The notes under the pieces were generated by a model. It did no database searches. It was not told where the DNA came from and saw only the letters and a program-made list of their open reading frames with translations. Below, piece after piece: positions 35,075 to 43,695 of a stretch of 64,000 nucleotides of DNA; the stretch's first letter is position 1, and each line of letters begins with the position of its first letter. A program made the position numbers and the translations under genes. The stretch comes from Devosia faecipullorum (GTDB lineage: Bacteria > Pseudomonadota > Alphaproteobacteria > Rhizobiales > Devosiaceae): the NCBI RefSeq assembly GCF_015158295.1, contig NZ_JACDXV010000001.1, positions 558,001 through 622,000 of the forward strand. The letters run 5' to 3'.

Positions 35075-35707
35075 ATGCTCAGTGACGATATTTCAGCGCC
35101 GCGACCGGCAATTGCCGACGGTCTGGACCGTGCCGAGCAACGTTTTCAGCGCGTTCGCGTTTCGATTCTTGGCCGCTACATGCTGGCCGATCGCCGGGAA
35201 TTCCCCTGCCAGGTTCTGTCCATGTCGCCGGGCGACGCCGTGGTGATCGCCCCGGTCGCCGGCATCGTCGGCGAGCGGATCATCGCCTATCTCGACCATA
35301 TCGGGCGCATCGAAGGCACGATCCTGCATCAGGTCGATGGCGGCTTCGTCATGGACATTGCCGCCTCCCCGCGCAAGCGCGACAAGATGGCGGCGCAGCT
35401 GACCTGGCTCGCCAACAAGGATCTACTGAATTTGCCCGAGGACCGCCGTCACGAGCGCGTCGTCCCCGATATTCGCCATTCCACCGTCGTACTCGACGAT
35501 GGGCGGCGCTATAATTGCAAGATCATCGACATCTCGCTCTCCGGCGCCGCCATCGAGCTGGACGTCCGCCCTGCCATGGGCACGCCGATCACCCTCGGGC
35601 GCATGCGCGCCCGTGTCGTTCGTCACTTCCAGAATGGCGTCGCCGTCGAATTCGCCGCCGCTCAGGAAATGATGAATGTCGTGCAGCAAAACCTGCGCGT
35701 GAACTGA
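35075..35707 (+). CDS. PilZ domain protein (two PilZ-like domains)
   Basis: A 210-residue cytoplasmic protein with two PilZ-like halves. The second half is a canonical cyclic di-GMP site: RRHER (RxxxR) at about residues 123-127 and DISLSG (DxSxxG) at about 155-160. The first half has a similar layout (RVRVSILGRYM, then LSMSPGD) but lacks the Asp of the second motif, so it may be a structural domain. Such double-PilZ proteins are common in rhizobia. It probably senses cyclic di-GMP; the target is unknown. The LapG-like protease gene follows. Confidence 0.88.
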   Translation: MLSDDISAPRPAIADGLDRAEQRFQRVRVSILGRYMLADRREFPCQVLSMSPGDAVVIAPVAGIVGERIIAYLDHIGRIEGTILHQVDGGFVMDIAASPRKRDKMAAQLTWLANKDLLNLPEDRRHERVVPDIRHSTVVLDDGRRYNCKIIDISLSGAAIELDVRPAMGTPITLGRMRARVVRHFQNGVAVEFAAAQEMMNVVQQNLRVN

Positions 35708-35760
35708 AGCATCGGATCATTCGCACCCTCGCCGTTGCCACCTGGCAACGCATCCTCTCC

Positions 35761-35795
35761 ATTGTCACCACCGGACCTGTCCCGGTGGACCATGC
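35761..35795. repeat. REP-like half element
   Basis: ATTGTCACCACCGGACCTG followed by TCCCGGTGGACCATGCC, a single hairpin of the BIME family, between the PilZ gene and the LapG-like gene. Confidence 0.7.
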
Positions 35796-35937
35796 CTCCC
35801 CACACCCGGCACTCCCAACCACCATGGTAAATCAAAGCCTGCCGGCATCGATAAAACACGCATAAAAACTGCGTTGCACTTTTCGGATCGGCCTAAGCCG
35901 CGCCCCCTAACGTGGTCTCCATCAGGGAGACTACATC

Positions 35938-36558
35938 ATGGCTTTGAACAAGAAGGGAATGCTGGCAGGGCTGATCATCGCGTTGATCGCGCTGGCCAAT
36001 CCCGTCGCCGCTATCGACTTCACCAATGTCGCTTTCGTCCAGACCGCCGCCGGCGCCACCTCCATTCCCGTGGGTCATCTGGAATTCTGCCAGACAAGGC
36101 CGTCCGAATGCCGCGCCTATGATCAGGTCGTGCCCGCCACCACGCTGACCGACGCCAATTGGCAGCAGCTCGTCTCGGTCAATACCTATTACAATCAGGC
36201 GATTGTGCCGATCACCGACCAGGATCTCTATCAAGTTGCAGAATTCTGGACCTATCCGAACGGCTATGGCGATTGCGAGGATTTCGCGCTCATCAAGCGC
36301 CGCGACCTCATCGCCGCCGGCTGGCATCCCAGCACGCTGATGATCGCCGTGGTCAAGGAAGCCAATGGCAATGGCCACGCCGTCCTGATCGCCCGCACCG
36401 ATCGCGGCGACCTGGTGCTCGATAACCAGGAAGGCTCGATCAAGCTGTGGAGCGATACGCCCTACAAATACATCAAGCGCCAGTCCCAGGCCCATGCCGG
36501 CCAGTGGGTGGACATGATCGACGACCGCGTCACCATCGTCGCCGCGAATATGAATTAA
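35938..36558 (+). CDS. Transglutaminase-like cysteine protease (BTLCP / LapG-like)
   Basis: A 206-residue exported protease-fold protein. A signal peptide covers about residues 1-25 (MALNKKGMLAGLIIALIALA...). The catalytic triad is visible as Cys113 in YGDCEDFALIKR, His147 in GNGHAVLIART and Asp162 in LVLDNQEG. The family includes periplasmic LapG, which cuts large surface adhesins and is held back by the cyclic di-GMP receptor LapD. No LapD or adhesin is in the window. ATG 35938 follows GGGAGA. A long hairpin lies about 95 bases downstream. Confidence 0.9.
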   Translation: MALNKKGMLAGLIIALIALANPVAAIDFTNVAFVQTAAGATSIPVGHLEFCQTRPSECRAYDQVVPATTLTDANWQQLVSVNTYYNQAIVPITDQDLYQVAEFWTYPNGYGDCEDFALIKRRDLIAAGWHPSTLMIAVVKEANGNGHAVLIARTDRGDLVLDNQEGSIKLWSDTPYKYIKRQSQAHAGQWVDMIDDRVTIVAANMN

Positions 36559-36651
36559 GACATCACCGCAAAGCGCAGCTTTTGAGTGCCTTGACCGCGC
36601 TCACCAGTTTCCGGGCCCCGCCCCAAGCCTATCCCTGATAGGGGTCTGAAG

Positions 36652-36689
36652 AGCAAAGCCGGCCTCGCGCAAGCGAAGTCGGCTTTGCT
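36652..36689. terminator. Long perfect hairpin downstream of the LapG-like gene
   Basis: AGCAAAGCCG and CGGCTTTGCT form a perfect ten-base stem; inside it TCGC-GCAA-GCGA forms a second stem with a GCAA tetraloop. It lies between two convergent genes (stops at 36558 and 36711). There is no T-run on the plus side, so it is a probable bidirectional end or RNA-stability element rather than a classical terminator. Confidence 0.6.
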
Positions 36690-36710
36690 GTATTCAGGTC
36701 TGTCGGTGGC

Positions 36711-37031
36711 CTAGAAGCGAATGAACACGTAGGCGCTCATGAACAAGAGCCCGGAAATGAAGGCCCAGCCAAAGGCCACGAGCGCCGAAATCAGGACCGA
36801 GGCCATCGAGATCGTGCCGCCCTGCTCATGCCGCCAGCCATATTGCAGCATGATATAGGGGCCGCAGACAAAGCTCATGAACACATGGCCCAGGCTCGCC
36901 AGATAGGTGCTGCCGTCCATGCGCAACATCGCCGGCTGACGCGCCAGCCATTGATAGAGATGCGTCGCCATCCCCGAAACGCACAGCCCCACGCCCATGA
37001 TGAACGCCGCCAGCACGAGTTCCCTTGCCAT
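36711..37031 (-). CDS. Small integral membrane protein, conserved hypothetical
   Basis: A 106-residue protein with three hydrophobic helices (about 5-28, 45-65, 78-102) and the phrase HVFMSFVCGPYIMLQYGW. It resembles a short family conserved in Hyphomicrobiales (possibly DUF6949, from memory). It is divergent from the next gene. Function unknown. Confidence 0.75.
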   Translation of the reverse strand: MARELVLAAFIMGVGLCVSGMATHLYQWLARQPAMLRMDGSTYLASLGHVFMSFVCGPYIMLQYGWRHEQGGTISMASVLISALVAFGWAFISGLLFMSAYVFIRF

Positions 37032-37117
37032 GGCACGATCCTGATAGATTTCTTTACCTTTTGTTAATCTTAATGATTGCCTAATCGCCTGTCACCTGCA
37101 GGCGGAAAAACTGGTTA

Positions 37118-37795
37118 ATGCCGGCTCCAATATCCACAGATGGCCCCACCGAGGGGCCGGGTGCGCTTTTCTATAATCTGGCCGGAATAGCGGTGCTGGT
37201 TCTGCTGATGGCGGTGGGGCAGGCCTATCTCATTGACCGCGCCGGCCAATCGGCGACCGTCACCGGGCCCGCCTTGGGCGACGGCAATATCGTGCAACAG
37301 ACCGTCGCCGGACGGGAACTCGACATTCCCGCCGCCTGGTTTCGTTTTGGCGAGCAGATGAAGGGCGGCTTTGCCAGCCAGGTGGATTTGCGCTTCATGC
37401 TGGCGCTTGAACCCGGCGTTTCCGCCCATCCGGTGGACGTCACCCTGCTGCCGCGCAGCCGCGCCCGCGCCAGCAGTGCCCTGCTCGACGCGGTCTATCT
37501 GCATCAATTCGATGAAGGTACGAAGGGCGGCGTTGCCGGTCTTGTGGGTAAATCGCTGCTGCCGCGCGATGGCTATTCAGGCGAAACGGTCTGGTACGAT
37601 CCGCTCTCGCCGGTGCCATTCGTGGCCAAATGCGCGCCCGCCGTCGTGCCGGCAGAGCCCGATCTGTGCCTGCGCACCATCCATCTGCAAAGCGGATTGG
37701 CGGCGGTCCTGAGTTTCAGGGCTGACGCCCTGCACTCCTGGCGGCATTTCGATCAGGAACTGGCCCTGTGGCTGGGCCAGATCGGCGCACTTTGA
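37118..37795 (+). CDS. Single-pass periplasmic protein of unknown function
   Basis: A 225-residue protein with a short cytoplasmic N-terminus, one membrane helix at about residues 20-38 (YNLAGIAVLVLLMAVGQAY) and a periplasmic domain of about 185 residues. Two cysteines (KCAP and DLCLRT, about 20 residues apart) may form a disulfide. I recognise the pattern as a hypothetical kept in related genera but know no function. It is convergent with the DUF3126 gene. Confidence 0.72.
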   Translation: MPAPISTDGPTEGPGALFYNLAGIAVLVLLMAVGQAYLIDRAGQSATVTGPALGDGNIVQQTVAGRELDIPAAWFRFGEQMKGGFASQVDLRFMLALEPGVSAHPVDVTLLPRSRARASSALLDAVYLHQFDEGTKGGVAGLVGKSLLPRDGYSGETVWYDPLSPVPFVAKCAPAVVPAEPDLCLRTIHLQSGLAAVLSFRADALHSWRHFDQELALWLGQIGAL

Positions 37796-37822
37796 TACCT
37801 GCCTTGCCCCGATGGGCAGGCG

Positions 37823-38041
37823 TCAGTCCATATCTTCCAGATCGATGTCGAGAATGGACATCGAGAACATGTAGGACTTGTCGCCATCCTCGTCGTCGAC
37901 ATGGATCAGTCCGATCGACTCGTCGCCGATGAACACTTCCACGGAATCGTTGAGCTTGGCGCGCGGGCGCACGTCGATATTGCGGTTGTTGAACTTCTGC
38001 TGCAAAAATTTCTGCAACTTGATGATTTCGGGATGGTTCAC
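37823..38041 (-). CDS. DUF3126 family protein
   Basis: A 72-residue soluble protein with the family pattern KLQKFLQQKFNN, RPRAKLNDSVEVFIGDE and a very acidic end (DIDLEDMD). The family is confined to Alphaproteobacteria and has no known role. It lies just downstream of cysE on the same strand, about 115 bases away. Confidence 0.88.
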   Translation of the reverse strand: MNHPEIIKLQKFLQQKFNNRNIDVRPRAKLNDSVEVFIGDESIGLIHVDDEDGDKSYMFSMSILDIDLEDMD

Positions 38042-38157
38042 TGGACCCTGTCCTGCTGATTTCGTTGAGCCGGCAATCTAGTGTCTGCCCCGGCGCTGAC
38101 AAGTGCCGCGCCGGGTCATTTCCGGGTAAAACGCATTCAGCGGCACTTGCGTTCGCC

Positions 38158-38982
38158 TCAACTCGCGTCGTGAACCAGAACCATCTGGTCCATGACCAGC
38201 GCCGGCTGTGCGCAGCCCGCCTCACCGATGACCTTGGCGGGCACGCCCGCCACCGTGGTGCGCGGCGGCACTTCCTTGAGCACCACCGACCCAGCGCCGA
38301 TGCGCGAGCAATCGCCCACCTTGATATTGCCGAGCACCTTGGCCCCCGCCCCGATCAGCACGCCATTGCCGATCTTGGGATGGCGGTCCTGGTCGGACTT
38401 GCCGGTGCCGCCCAGCGTGACATTCTGGAGCATGGAAACATTGTCCCCGACAACCGCCGTCTCGCCGATGACAAGACCCGTTCCGTGATCAAGCATTATG
38501 CCCCGCCCCATGACCACCGCCGGATTGATGTCCACCTGGAACACCTGGCTGGACCGGCTCTGCAGATAAAGCGCGAAGTCACGCCGTCCCGCCTTGTGCA
38601 TGGCATGGGCGAAGCGATGTGTCTGGATAGCCTGATAGCCCTTGAAATAGAGCAGCGGTTCGAAGGCGCGGTGGCACGCCGGATCGCGCTCCATGGTCGC
38701 GGCCAGATCGACGCGCGCCGCCTGCCCGATATCGGGATTGTCCCTGAGCGTTTCGGCGAGCGCCTGCCGGATCATGTCGGCGGAAACGTCCTCATGATCG
38801 AGCCGTGCCGCCAGCCGATGGGCCAGCGCCTCCTCGAAGGAATCGTGATTGAGAATATTGGACAGGACCAGATTGGCCAGCGCCGGCTCGCTGTCGAGCA
38901 CCTGAGCTGCGCCGGATCTCACTGCTTCCCATACCGGGTCGACCGATTGAATCCGGGCAGGCTTTCGGGCAGCACCATTCAT
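38158..38982 (-). CDS. cysE: Serine O-acetyltransferase
   Basis: A 274-residue enzyme making O-acetylserine for cysteine synthesis. The N-terminal helical domain (to about residue 140) is followed by the hexapeptide left-handed helix with the catalytic histidine in MLDHGTGLVIGE, then NVTLGGTG and DRHPKIGNGVLIGAGA. The C-terminal tail is longer than in some relatives and would include the cysteine feedback region. No cysK is near. It is a single gene between the hydrolase and DUF3126. Confidence 0.96.
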   Translation of the reverse strand: MNGAARKPARIQSVDPVWEAVRSGAAQVLDSEPALANLVLSNILNHDSFEEALAHRLAARLDHEDVSADMIRQALAETLRDNPDIGQAARVDLAATMERDPACHRAFEPLLYFKGYQAIQTHRFAHAMHKAGRRDFALYLQSRSSQVFQVDINPAVVMGRGIMLDHGTGLVIGETAVVGDNVSMLQNVTLGGTGKSDQDRHPKIGNGVLIGAGAKVLGNIKVGDCSRIGAGSVVLKEVPPRTTVAGVPAKVIGEAGCAQPALVMDQMVLVHDAS

Positions 38983-39062
38983 GGCATCGCACTCCGCTTC
39001 ATCGACAAACGACGATATAGTCAGACCGTTCTACAAAACAAAGGGCCAGCGGCGCAATTGGT

Positions 39063-39833
39063 TCACGAAAGTGGCACAATCGGGAACACCCTGCCCAGAA
39101 AATCGAGCGCCGCCTGCTTGAACACCTTGTCGCCGGTGGCGCGCATATGGTCGCGCCTGGGGATCAGTACAGCTTCACCCTGCGGCAGCAATTCGGCCAG
39201 GACGTCTGGCGGCCCGGCCATGTCGTCCGCTTCCCCCACCGCCACCAGAACCGGCACCGCGATGCGGCGCACATCGGCGCGCGCCATGGGCTGGCGCGAG
39301 GTTTCCATGCAGGCCGCCAGCGCCTCCCGGTCCGATCCGGTGTGATCGGCAAAGATGCGGAATTGCCGCGCCGTGGGATGGGTCAGGTCGGCGAGGGCCG
39401 GCGCGCGCAGCCCGGCAATGATGTCATTGCCATCCGTCAGCCCGTTGACCAGATTCATGCCCATGCCCCCGAAAATCGCCGCGGCCACGCGCTCGGGATG
39501 GGAAAACGCCATGAAGGCGCTGATTCTGGCGCCCATCGAATAACCCAGCACGGCGGCGCGCCCGATGCCGAGATGATCGAGCAGGGCAATGGCGTCGTCG
39601 GCCATCTGGCTGGGATAATAAAGTTCGGGATCGTGCGGCTTGTCCGATTGCCCATGGCCGCGATTGTCGAGCGTGATCGCCTGATAGCCCGCGCCGGTCA
39701 ACGTCTCCACCCAGCCGGTATCGATCCAGTTTACCTTGCCGCTGGAGGCAAAGCCATGAACACAGAGCACGGGCGCGCCCTCTCCATGCGTCTGATAGGC
39801 AAGCGACAGGCCCGATGTGGTAAAGTGCGGCAT
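39063..39833 (-). CDS. Alpha/beta hydrolase
   Basis: A 256-residue alpha/beta-fold hydrolase. The oxyanion region is VHGFASSG, the nucleophile elbow is GYSMGA with Ser99, and the later acid and base are likely in GEADDMAGPPD and RRDHMRATG. No signal peptide. The substrate is unknown; the sequence resembles general esterases and 3-oxoadipate enol-lactonase relatives. It is divergent from the zinc-finger gene. Confidence 0.88.
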   Translation of the reverse strand: MPHFTTSGLSLAYQTHGEGAPVLCVHGFASSGKVNWIDTGWVETLTGAGYQAITLDNRGHGQSDKPHDPELYYPSQMADDAIALLDHLGIGRAAVLGYSMGARISAFMAFSHPERVAAAIFGGMGMNLVNGLTDGNDIIAGLRAPALADLTHPTARQFRIFADHTGSDREALAACMETSRQPMARADVRRIAVPVLVAVGEADDMAGPPDVLAELLPQGEAVLIPRRDHMRATGDKVFKQAALDFLGRVFPIVPLS

Positions 39834-39993
39834 GAGACGGTCCCGATTGAATCGTCCCGGTTTTGCGGTTTAGCGGCACAAAATCAAGGCCAAACGCCAG
39901 AACCGTCTCCGCCGGTGGTGCCTTTGCCCTTTTCTTGCCTCGGACCATTGGCTATGGTCGCGCCAATTCCAATCATTCTCCTAGGTTCCGACC

Positions 39994-40239
39994 ATGGCCC
40001 ACGGCTCGACCCCGCATTTCCACAACACCCAAGGTCTGCGTTCCATCGAGGTGGGCTCCAAGGAATTCAAGTGCGTCGGCGCCCTGCCCCCCTTCGATCA
40101 TCCGCATATCTACATCGACATGGGCAAGGACAATGAAGCGGTCTGCTCCTATTGCTCGACGCTCTATGTCTACAAGCCCGAACTTGGCGCCGGTCAGGCC
40201 AATCCCGCCGCTGCCGTCTTTGAGGCGCATGCCGCCTGA
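39994..40239 (+). CDS. CHCC zinc-finger protein (NDUFS6-like)
   Basis: An 81-residue protein of the zf-CHCC family. The metal ligands are seen as Cys27 (FKCVGA), His36 or His38 (FDHPHIYIDMG), Cys51 and Cys54 (VCSYCSTLYVY). The mitochondrial relative is the accessory subunit NDUFS6 of complex I, and bacterial forms are common in Alphaproteobacteria. It is followed after eight bases by the FAD monooxygenase gene, so the two may be one transcript. Confidence 0.93.
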   Translation: MAHGSTPHFHNTQGLRSIEVGSKEFKCVGALPPFDHPHIYIDMGKDNEAVCSYCSTLYVYKPELGAGQANPAAAVFEAHAA

Positions 40240-40247
40240 GTGATGCC

Positions 40248-41420
40248 ATGCCCGCCACGGGCCGCAATTATGTCATAGCCGGCGCCGGGATATCCGGCAT
40301 GACGCTCGCGCTCGGCCTCGCCCGGCGCGGCGCCAATGTCGTCATGCTCGAACGCAGCCCCGACATCCAGGAATTCGGCGCGGGATTGCAGATCAGCCCC
40401 AATGCCCGCCATTGCCTGGACCAGCTCGACCTCGGCGACGCACTGGACAGGGTAGGACTCGAACCACTGGCGCTCGATCTCTTCCCGCAGGGCGCGCAAG
40501 GCCCTTCCGCGCATATGGAACTGGGTCCGCTGATGCGCAGCCGCTTCGGCGCGCCATATTCGGTCATGCATCGCGCCGATCTGGCCGACCTGCTCTACAA
40601 GGCCTGCCGGCGTTTCACCAATATCGACATTCGTTTCGGCGTTCGGAACTGGGATGTGGTGTCCCATGCAAAGGGCATCACCTTAGCCGTGGACGAGGCC
40701 AATGGCCAAAGCCGCACCACCCGGGCCGACGCCTTTATCGGTGCCGATGGCGTGCATTCCCATACGCGCCGCGCCGTGCTGGACGGCCCAGACGCACGTT
40801 TCGGCAATCGGATCGCCTGGCGAACGCTGGTGCCCTTCGATCTGGTCTCCGGCCAGATCGCCACCGATCGCGTCTCGGTATTCTTCGGATCGGGCTTTCA
40901 TCAGGTCTGCTATCCCCTGCCCCACCGCAAGCAGGTCAACCTGGCCCTGTTCATGCCGGGCAAGACCCCGACCCCGCAAGACCAGCCGCGCCCGGCGCAG
41001 CCCGGCCCGCGCGTCTCGGCCATCGTGGCGGCGGCAGGACAGAACTGGACGCCGTGGCCGCTTTATACGGTCGAAACCGCAACCTGGCATCGAGGCAATA
41101 TCGCCCTGATCGGCGACGCCGCCCACGCCATGGTGCCCTTTCAGGCGCAGGGCGCGGCCATGGGCATCGAGGATGCGGCCATTCTGGCGCCGCTGCTGGC
41201 GACAAGTACAAACGCCGAAGCCGCCTTCACCCGATATGCGCAATTGCGCCAGCAGCGTGTGCGCAAGGTCGCGGCGCTCTCCGCGCAAAATGGCAGGATC
41301 TTCCACCTGCCCTGGCCCCTGAGCCTGGCGCGGGACAGTGTCGTGGCCGCCCAGGGTCCACGTGCACATCTGGCGCGTCTTGGCTGGATTTACGACTACA
41401 AGGCCGGCACAAGCACCTGA
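40248..41420 (+). CDS. FAD-dependent monooxygenase
   Basis: A 390-residue class A flavoprotein hydroxylase. The dinucleotide fold GAGISGM (residues 12-18), the middle GADGVHSHTR and the flavin-ribityl motif LIGDAAHAMVPFQAQGA are present in order. It resembles salicylate 1-monooxygenase-type and UbiH-like enzymes; the surrounding genes do not suggest a catabolic pathway. It starts just after the CHCC protein gene. Confidence 0.9.
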   Translation: MPATGRNYVIAGAGISGMTLALGLARRGANVVMLERSPDIQEFGAGLQISPNARHCLDQLDLGDALDRVGLEPLALDLFPQGAQGPSAHMELGPLMRSRFGAPYSVMHRADLADLLYKACRRFTNIDIRFGVRNWDVVSHAKGITLAVDEANGQSRTTRADAFIGADGVHSHTRRAVLDGPDARFGNRIAWRTLVPFDLVSGQIATDRVSVFFGSGFHQVCYPLPHRKQVNLALFMPGKTPTPQDQPRPAQPGPRVSAIVAAAGQNWTPWPLYTVETATWHRGNIALIGDAAHAMVPFQAQGAAMGIEDAAILAPLLATSTNAEAAFTRYAQLRQQRVRKVAALSAQNGRIFHLPWPLSLARDSVVAAQGPRAHLARLGWIYDYKAGTST

Positions 41421-41607
41421 CCGGCCTTGCTTTGCCGGGCGGGGGCGTGTCAATTGCAGCGTTTGATCGCATCGGACTGAAAAGTGCACTGGCGGTTTTT
41501 GAGCCAATTGATGCGCAACCAACTGGCTTGAGCGGCACTTTGGCTTCGGTAGAATACAGGCCGGTCAAGTCACCGGAGCGGGACAAGAAAAGGTTCAACA
41601 AAACCGC

Positions 41608-42942
41608 ATGCAAGCTGCCACACGCTCCCGCCTGACTCTCATCTGCATCCTCATCACCATTCTGCTCGACATGATCGGCGTTGGCATCATCGTGCCGGTC
41701 CTGCCCGAATTGCTCGAGGAACTGACCGGCGGCAGCGTGGCGGAAGCGGCGGTCATCGGCGGCTATCTGGTATTCGTTTATGCCGTCATGCAATTCGTGT
41801 TTTCGCCGGTTCTCGGCAATCTGTCGGATCGCTTCGGCCGGCGTCCGGTGCTGCTGGCCTCGCTCATGGGCCTCACCTTCGATTACCTGATGATGGCGAT
41901 CGCGCCCTTCGTCTGGTACATTTTCATCAGCCGCATCGTTGCGGGCATTGCCGGGGCCGCGCTGGCCACCGCCACCGCCTATATGGCCGACATCACCCCG
42001 CCACATAAGCGCACCCATCGTTTCGGCCTCATCGGCGCCGCCTTCGGGCTGGGCTTTATCATCGGCCCGGTCATTGGCGGCGAATTGGGCGAGTTCGGTC
42101 CGCGCGTGCCCTTCTTCGCCGCAGCGGGCCTCGCCTTCGCCAATTTCCTCTTCGGCCTTCTGGTCCTGCCCGAAAGCCTGCCCAAGACCCGCCGCCGCAA
42201 GTTCGATATTCGCCGCGCCAATCCGCTGGGCGCGGTGCTGGCGCTCAAGAAATACCCCTCGGTGTTGTGGCTGCTTGGCGTGCTGTTCTTCTTCCAGCTT
42301 TCGGCCCAGGCCTTGCCGACCGTATTCAGCTATTTCACCGTCGAAGTCTTCAACTTCACCTCATCGACCATTGGCCGCACCCTGGGCGCCTTCGGCCTCG
42401 GCTTCGCCATCAGCCAGGCCCTGCTGGCCGGCCCGATGTCGCGCGGCCTCGGCGAGCCCGCCGTCGCCATGATCGGTCTATTGGCGGCGATCACCGCCTT
42501 TGCCGGCGTCGCCTTCGCCAATGAGGTCTTTTACCTCTATCTCTTCATCATGGTCGGCACGGTCAGCGGGCTGGCCCCACCGGCCATCAATGGCGTGCTG
42601 TCGCGTCAGGTGCCGGACAATAGCCAGGGCGAATTGCAGGGCGCGGTCAATGCCGCCAGTTCCCTCGCCACCATGCTGGGGCCGCTGGCCGCCACCCAGA
42701 TCTTCTCCTATTACACCTCCTCGCCCGGCACCCGCGACTATTTCCCCGGCGCGCCCTTCATCGCCGCCAGCGCCAGCGTCGTCGCCGCGCTCCTGCTCTT
42801 TGCTTTCACCGCATGGCGGTTCGAACTGGGCCGGCGCCCCAGCATCGCCGACAATCCGCAGGCGCCCGAAATGCCACCGCCCGGCCAGGTCCGCATCGCC
42901 CCATTGGAAGATGAACCAGACAATGATCCGCCCCGCAACTGA
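41608..42942 (+). CDS. MFS transporter, TetA-like drug exporter group
   Basis: A 444-residue inner-membrane transporter with about twelve helices. The family motif A GNLSDRFGRRPVLL lies between helices 2 and 3 (about residues 70-83), and helix 1 starts LDMIGVGIIVPVLPELLEEL, the form seen in class A-like tetracycline exporters and their chromosomal relatives. No TetR-type repressor gene is next to it, so resistance function is not implied. A polar tail of about 40 residues follows the last helix. It overlaps the GNAT gene by 20 bases. Confidence 0.9.
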   Translation: MQAATRSRLTLICILITILLDMIGVGIIVPVLPELLEELTGGSVAEAAVIGGYLVFVYAVMQFVFSPVLGNLSDRFGRRPVLLASLMGLTFDYLMMAIAPFVWYIFISRIVAGIAGAALATATAYMADITPPHKRTHRFGLIGAAFGLGFIIGPVIGGELGEFGPRVPFFAAAGLAFANFLFGLLVLPESLPKTRRRKFDIRRANPLGAVLALKKYPSVLWLLGVLFFFQLSAQALPTVFSYFTVEVFNFTSSTIGRTLGAFGLGFAISQALLAGPMSRGLGEPAVAMIGLLAAITAFAGVAFANEVFYLYLFIMVGTVSGLAPPAINGVLSRQVPDNSQGELQGAVNAASSLATMLGPLAATQIFSYYTSSPGTRDYFPGAPFIAASASVVAALLLFAFTAWRFELGRRPSIADNPQAPEMPPPGQVRIAPLEDEPDNDPPRN

Positions 42943-43402
42943 AGCCGACTGGCCCGCGCTCCTTGCCATCGTCAAGCCGGTGCTGGCCGCCGGCGAGACC
43001 TATGCCATCGACCGCGATCTCGACGATGCCGGCGTCCACGCCTATTGGATGATGCCCGCCCATGAAGTCTTCGTGGCCGAACTCGATGGGCAGGTCGTGG
43101 GCACCTACTATTTGATGCCCAACCAGCGCGGCGGCGGGCGCCACGTCGCCAATTGCGGCTACATGACCGCCCCCGAGGCGCGCGGCAAAGGCATCGCCCG
43201 CGCCATGTGCCTCGATTCCCTCGACCGTGCCCGCCAGCGCGGCTTCCGAGCCATGCAGTTCAACCATGTGGTCTCGACCAATCACGGCGCGGTGGCGCTC
43301 TGGCAGAAGCTGGGCTTCAACATCGCCGGCACCCTGCCGCTGGCCTTCAACCATCCAGTCCACGGCTATGTGGATGCTTATGTGATGTTCCGCGCGCTGT
43401 AG
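42923..43402 (+). CDS. GNAT family N-acetyltransferase
   Basis: A 159-residue acetyl-CoA dependent transferase. The fold is seen from IRPATEADWPALLAIV through VFVAELDGQVVGTYYL to the acetyl-CoA loop APEARGKGIARAM and the final NHGAVALWQKLGFNIAGTLP. An ATG four codons earlier (42911) is also possible. It starts inside the end of the transporter gene in another frame, so the two are probably co-expressed. Substrate unknown. Confidence 0.9.
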   Translation: MIRPATEADWPALLAIVKPVLAAGETYAIDRDLDDAGVHAYWMMPAHEVFVAELDGQVVGTYYLMPNQRGGGRHVANCGYMTAPEARGKGIARAMCLDSLDRARQRGFRAMQFNHVVSTNHGAVALWQKLGFNIAGTLPLAFNHPVHGYVDAYVMFRAL

Positions 43403-43430
43403 CCGGGCCGACGGCAATTCTCAAACCGCA

Positions 43431-43463
43431 CGGATTGCCCGGACAAGCCGGGCAATAGCGATG
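43431..43463. repeat. REP-like half element
   Basis: CGGATTGCCCGGACAAG followed by CCGGGCAATAGCGATGGA, the right half of the BIME family, downstream of the GNAT gene. Confidence 0.7.
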
Positions 43464-43545
43464 GAACGGAAGACACGCGGCAACAAAACACCCGGGCAAA
43501 TACCCGCAGCGCTCCGTCCCAACTCACCGCCAAATCTCTCCCCGA

Positions 43546-43580
43546 TCGTCACCACCCGGTTCATCCGACTGGTCCGTGCC
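43546..43580. repeat. REP-like half element
   Basis: GATCGTCACCACCCGG followed by TTCATCCGACTGGTCCGTG, a degraded left half of the BIME family. The order of halves (right then left) is the reverse of the complete copies. Confidence 0.6.
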
Positions 43581-43652
43581 TTGCATAGATCGAAGGAGTT
43601 TCCGACACGGGCGCAACATCGCCGCCCCATGGATGCATCCCTGAAACGCAAA

Positions 43653-43672
43653 GCCCCGGATCGCTCCGGGGC
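43653..43672 (-). terminator. Rho-independent-like terminator of gnd
   Basis: On the minus strand GCCCCGGA-GCGA-TCCGGGGC forms an eight-base stem with a tight loop, followed by TTTGCGTTT. It begins 24 bases after the gnd stop codon. The T-run is broken but the position and stem fit a terminator. Confidence 0.75.
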
Positions 43673-43695
43673 CTGTATTGCTCAGTTCGACTCGC

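Noticed and set aside
40412..41635. 407-codon frame overlapping the FAD monooxygenase gene
   Set aside because: Shifted-frame shadow of a gene with all three flavin motifs; composition is proline-, arginine- and alanine-rich.
41608..42942. Acquired tetracycline resistance gene
   Set aside because: It is only a TetA-like MFS protein with no tetR partner, no mobile element and base composition like its neighbours; many chromosomal exporters look the same.
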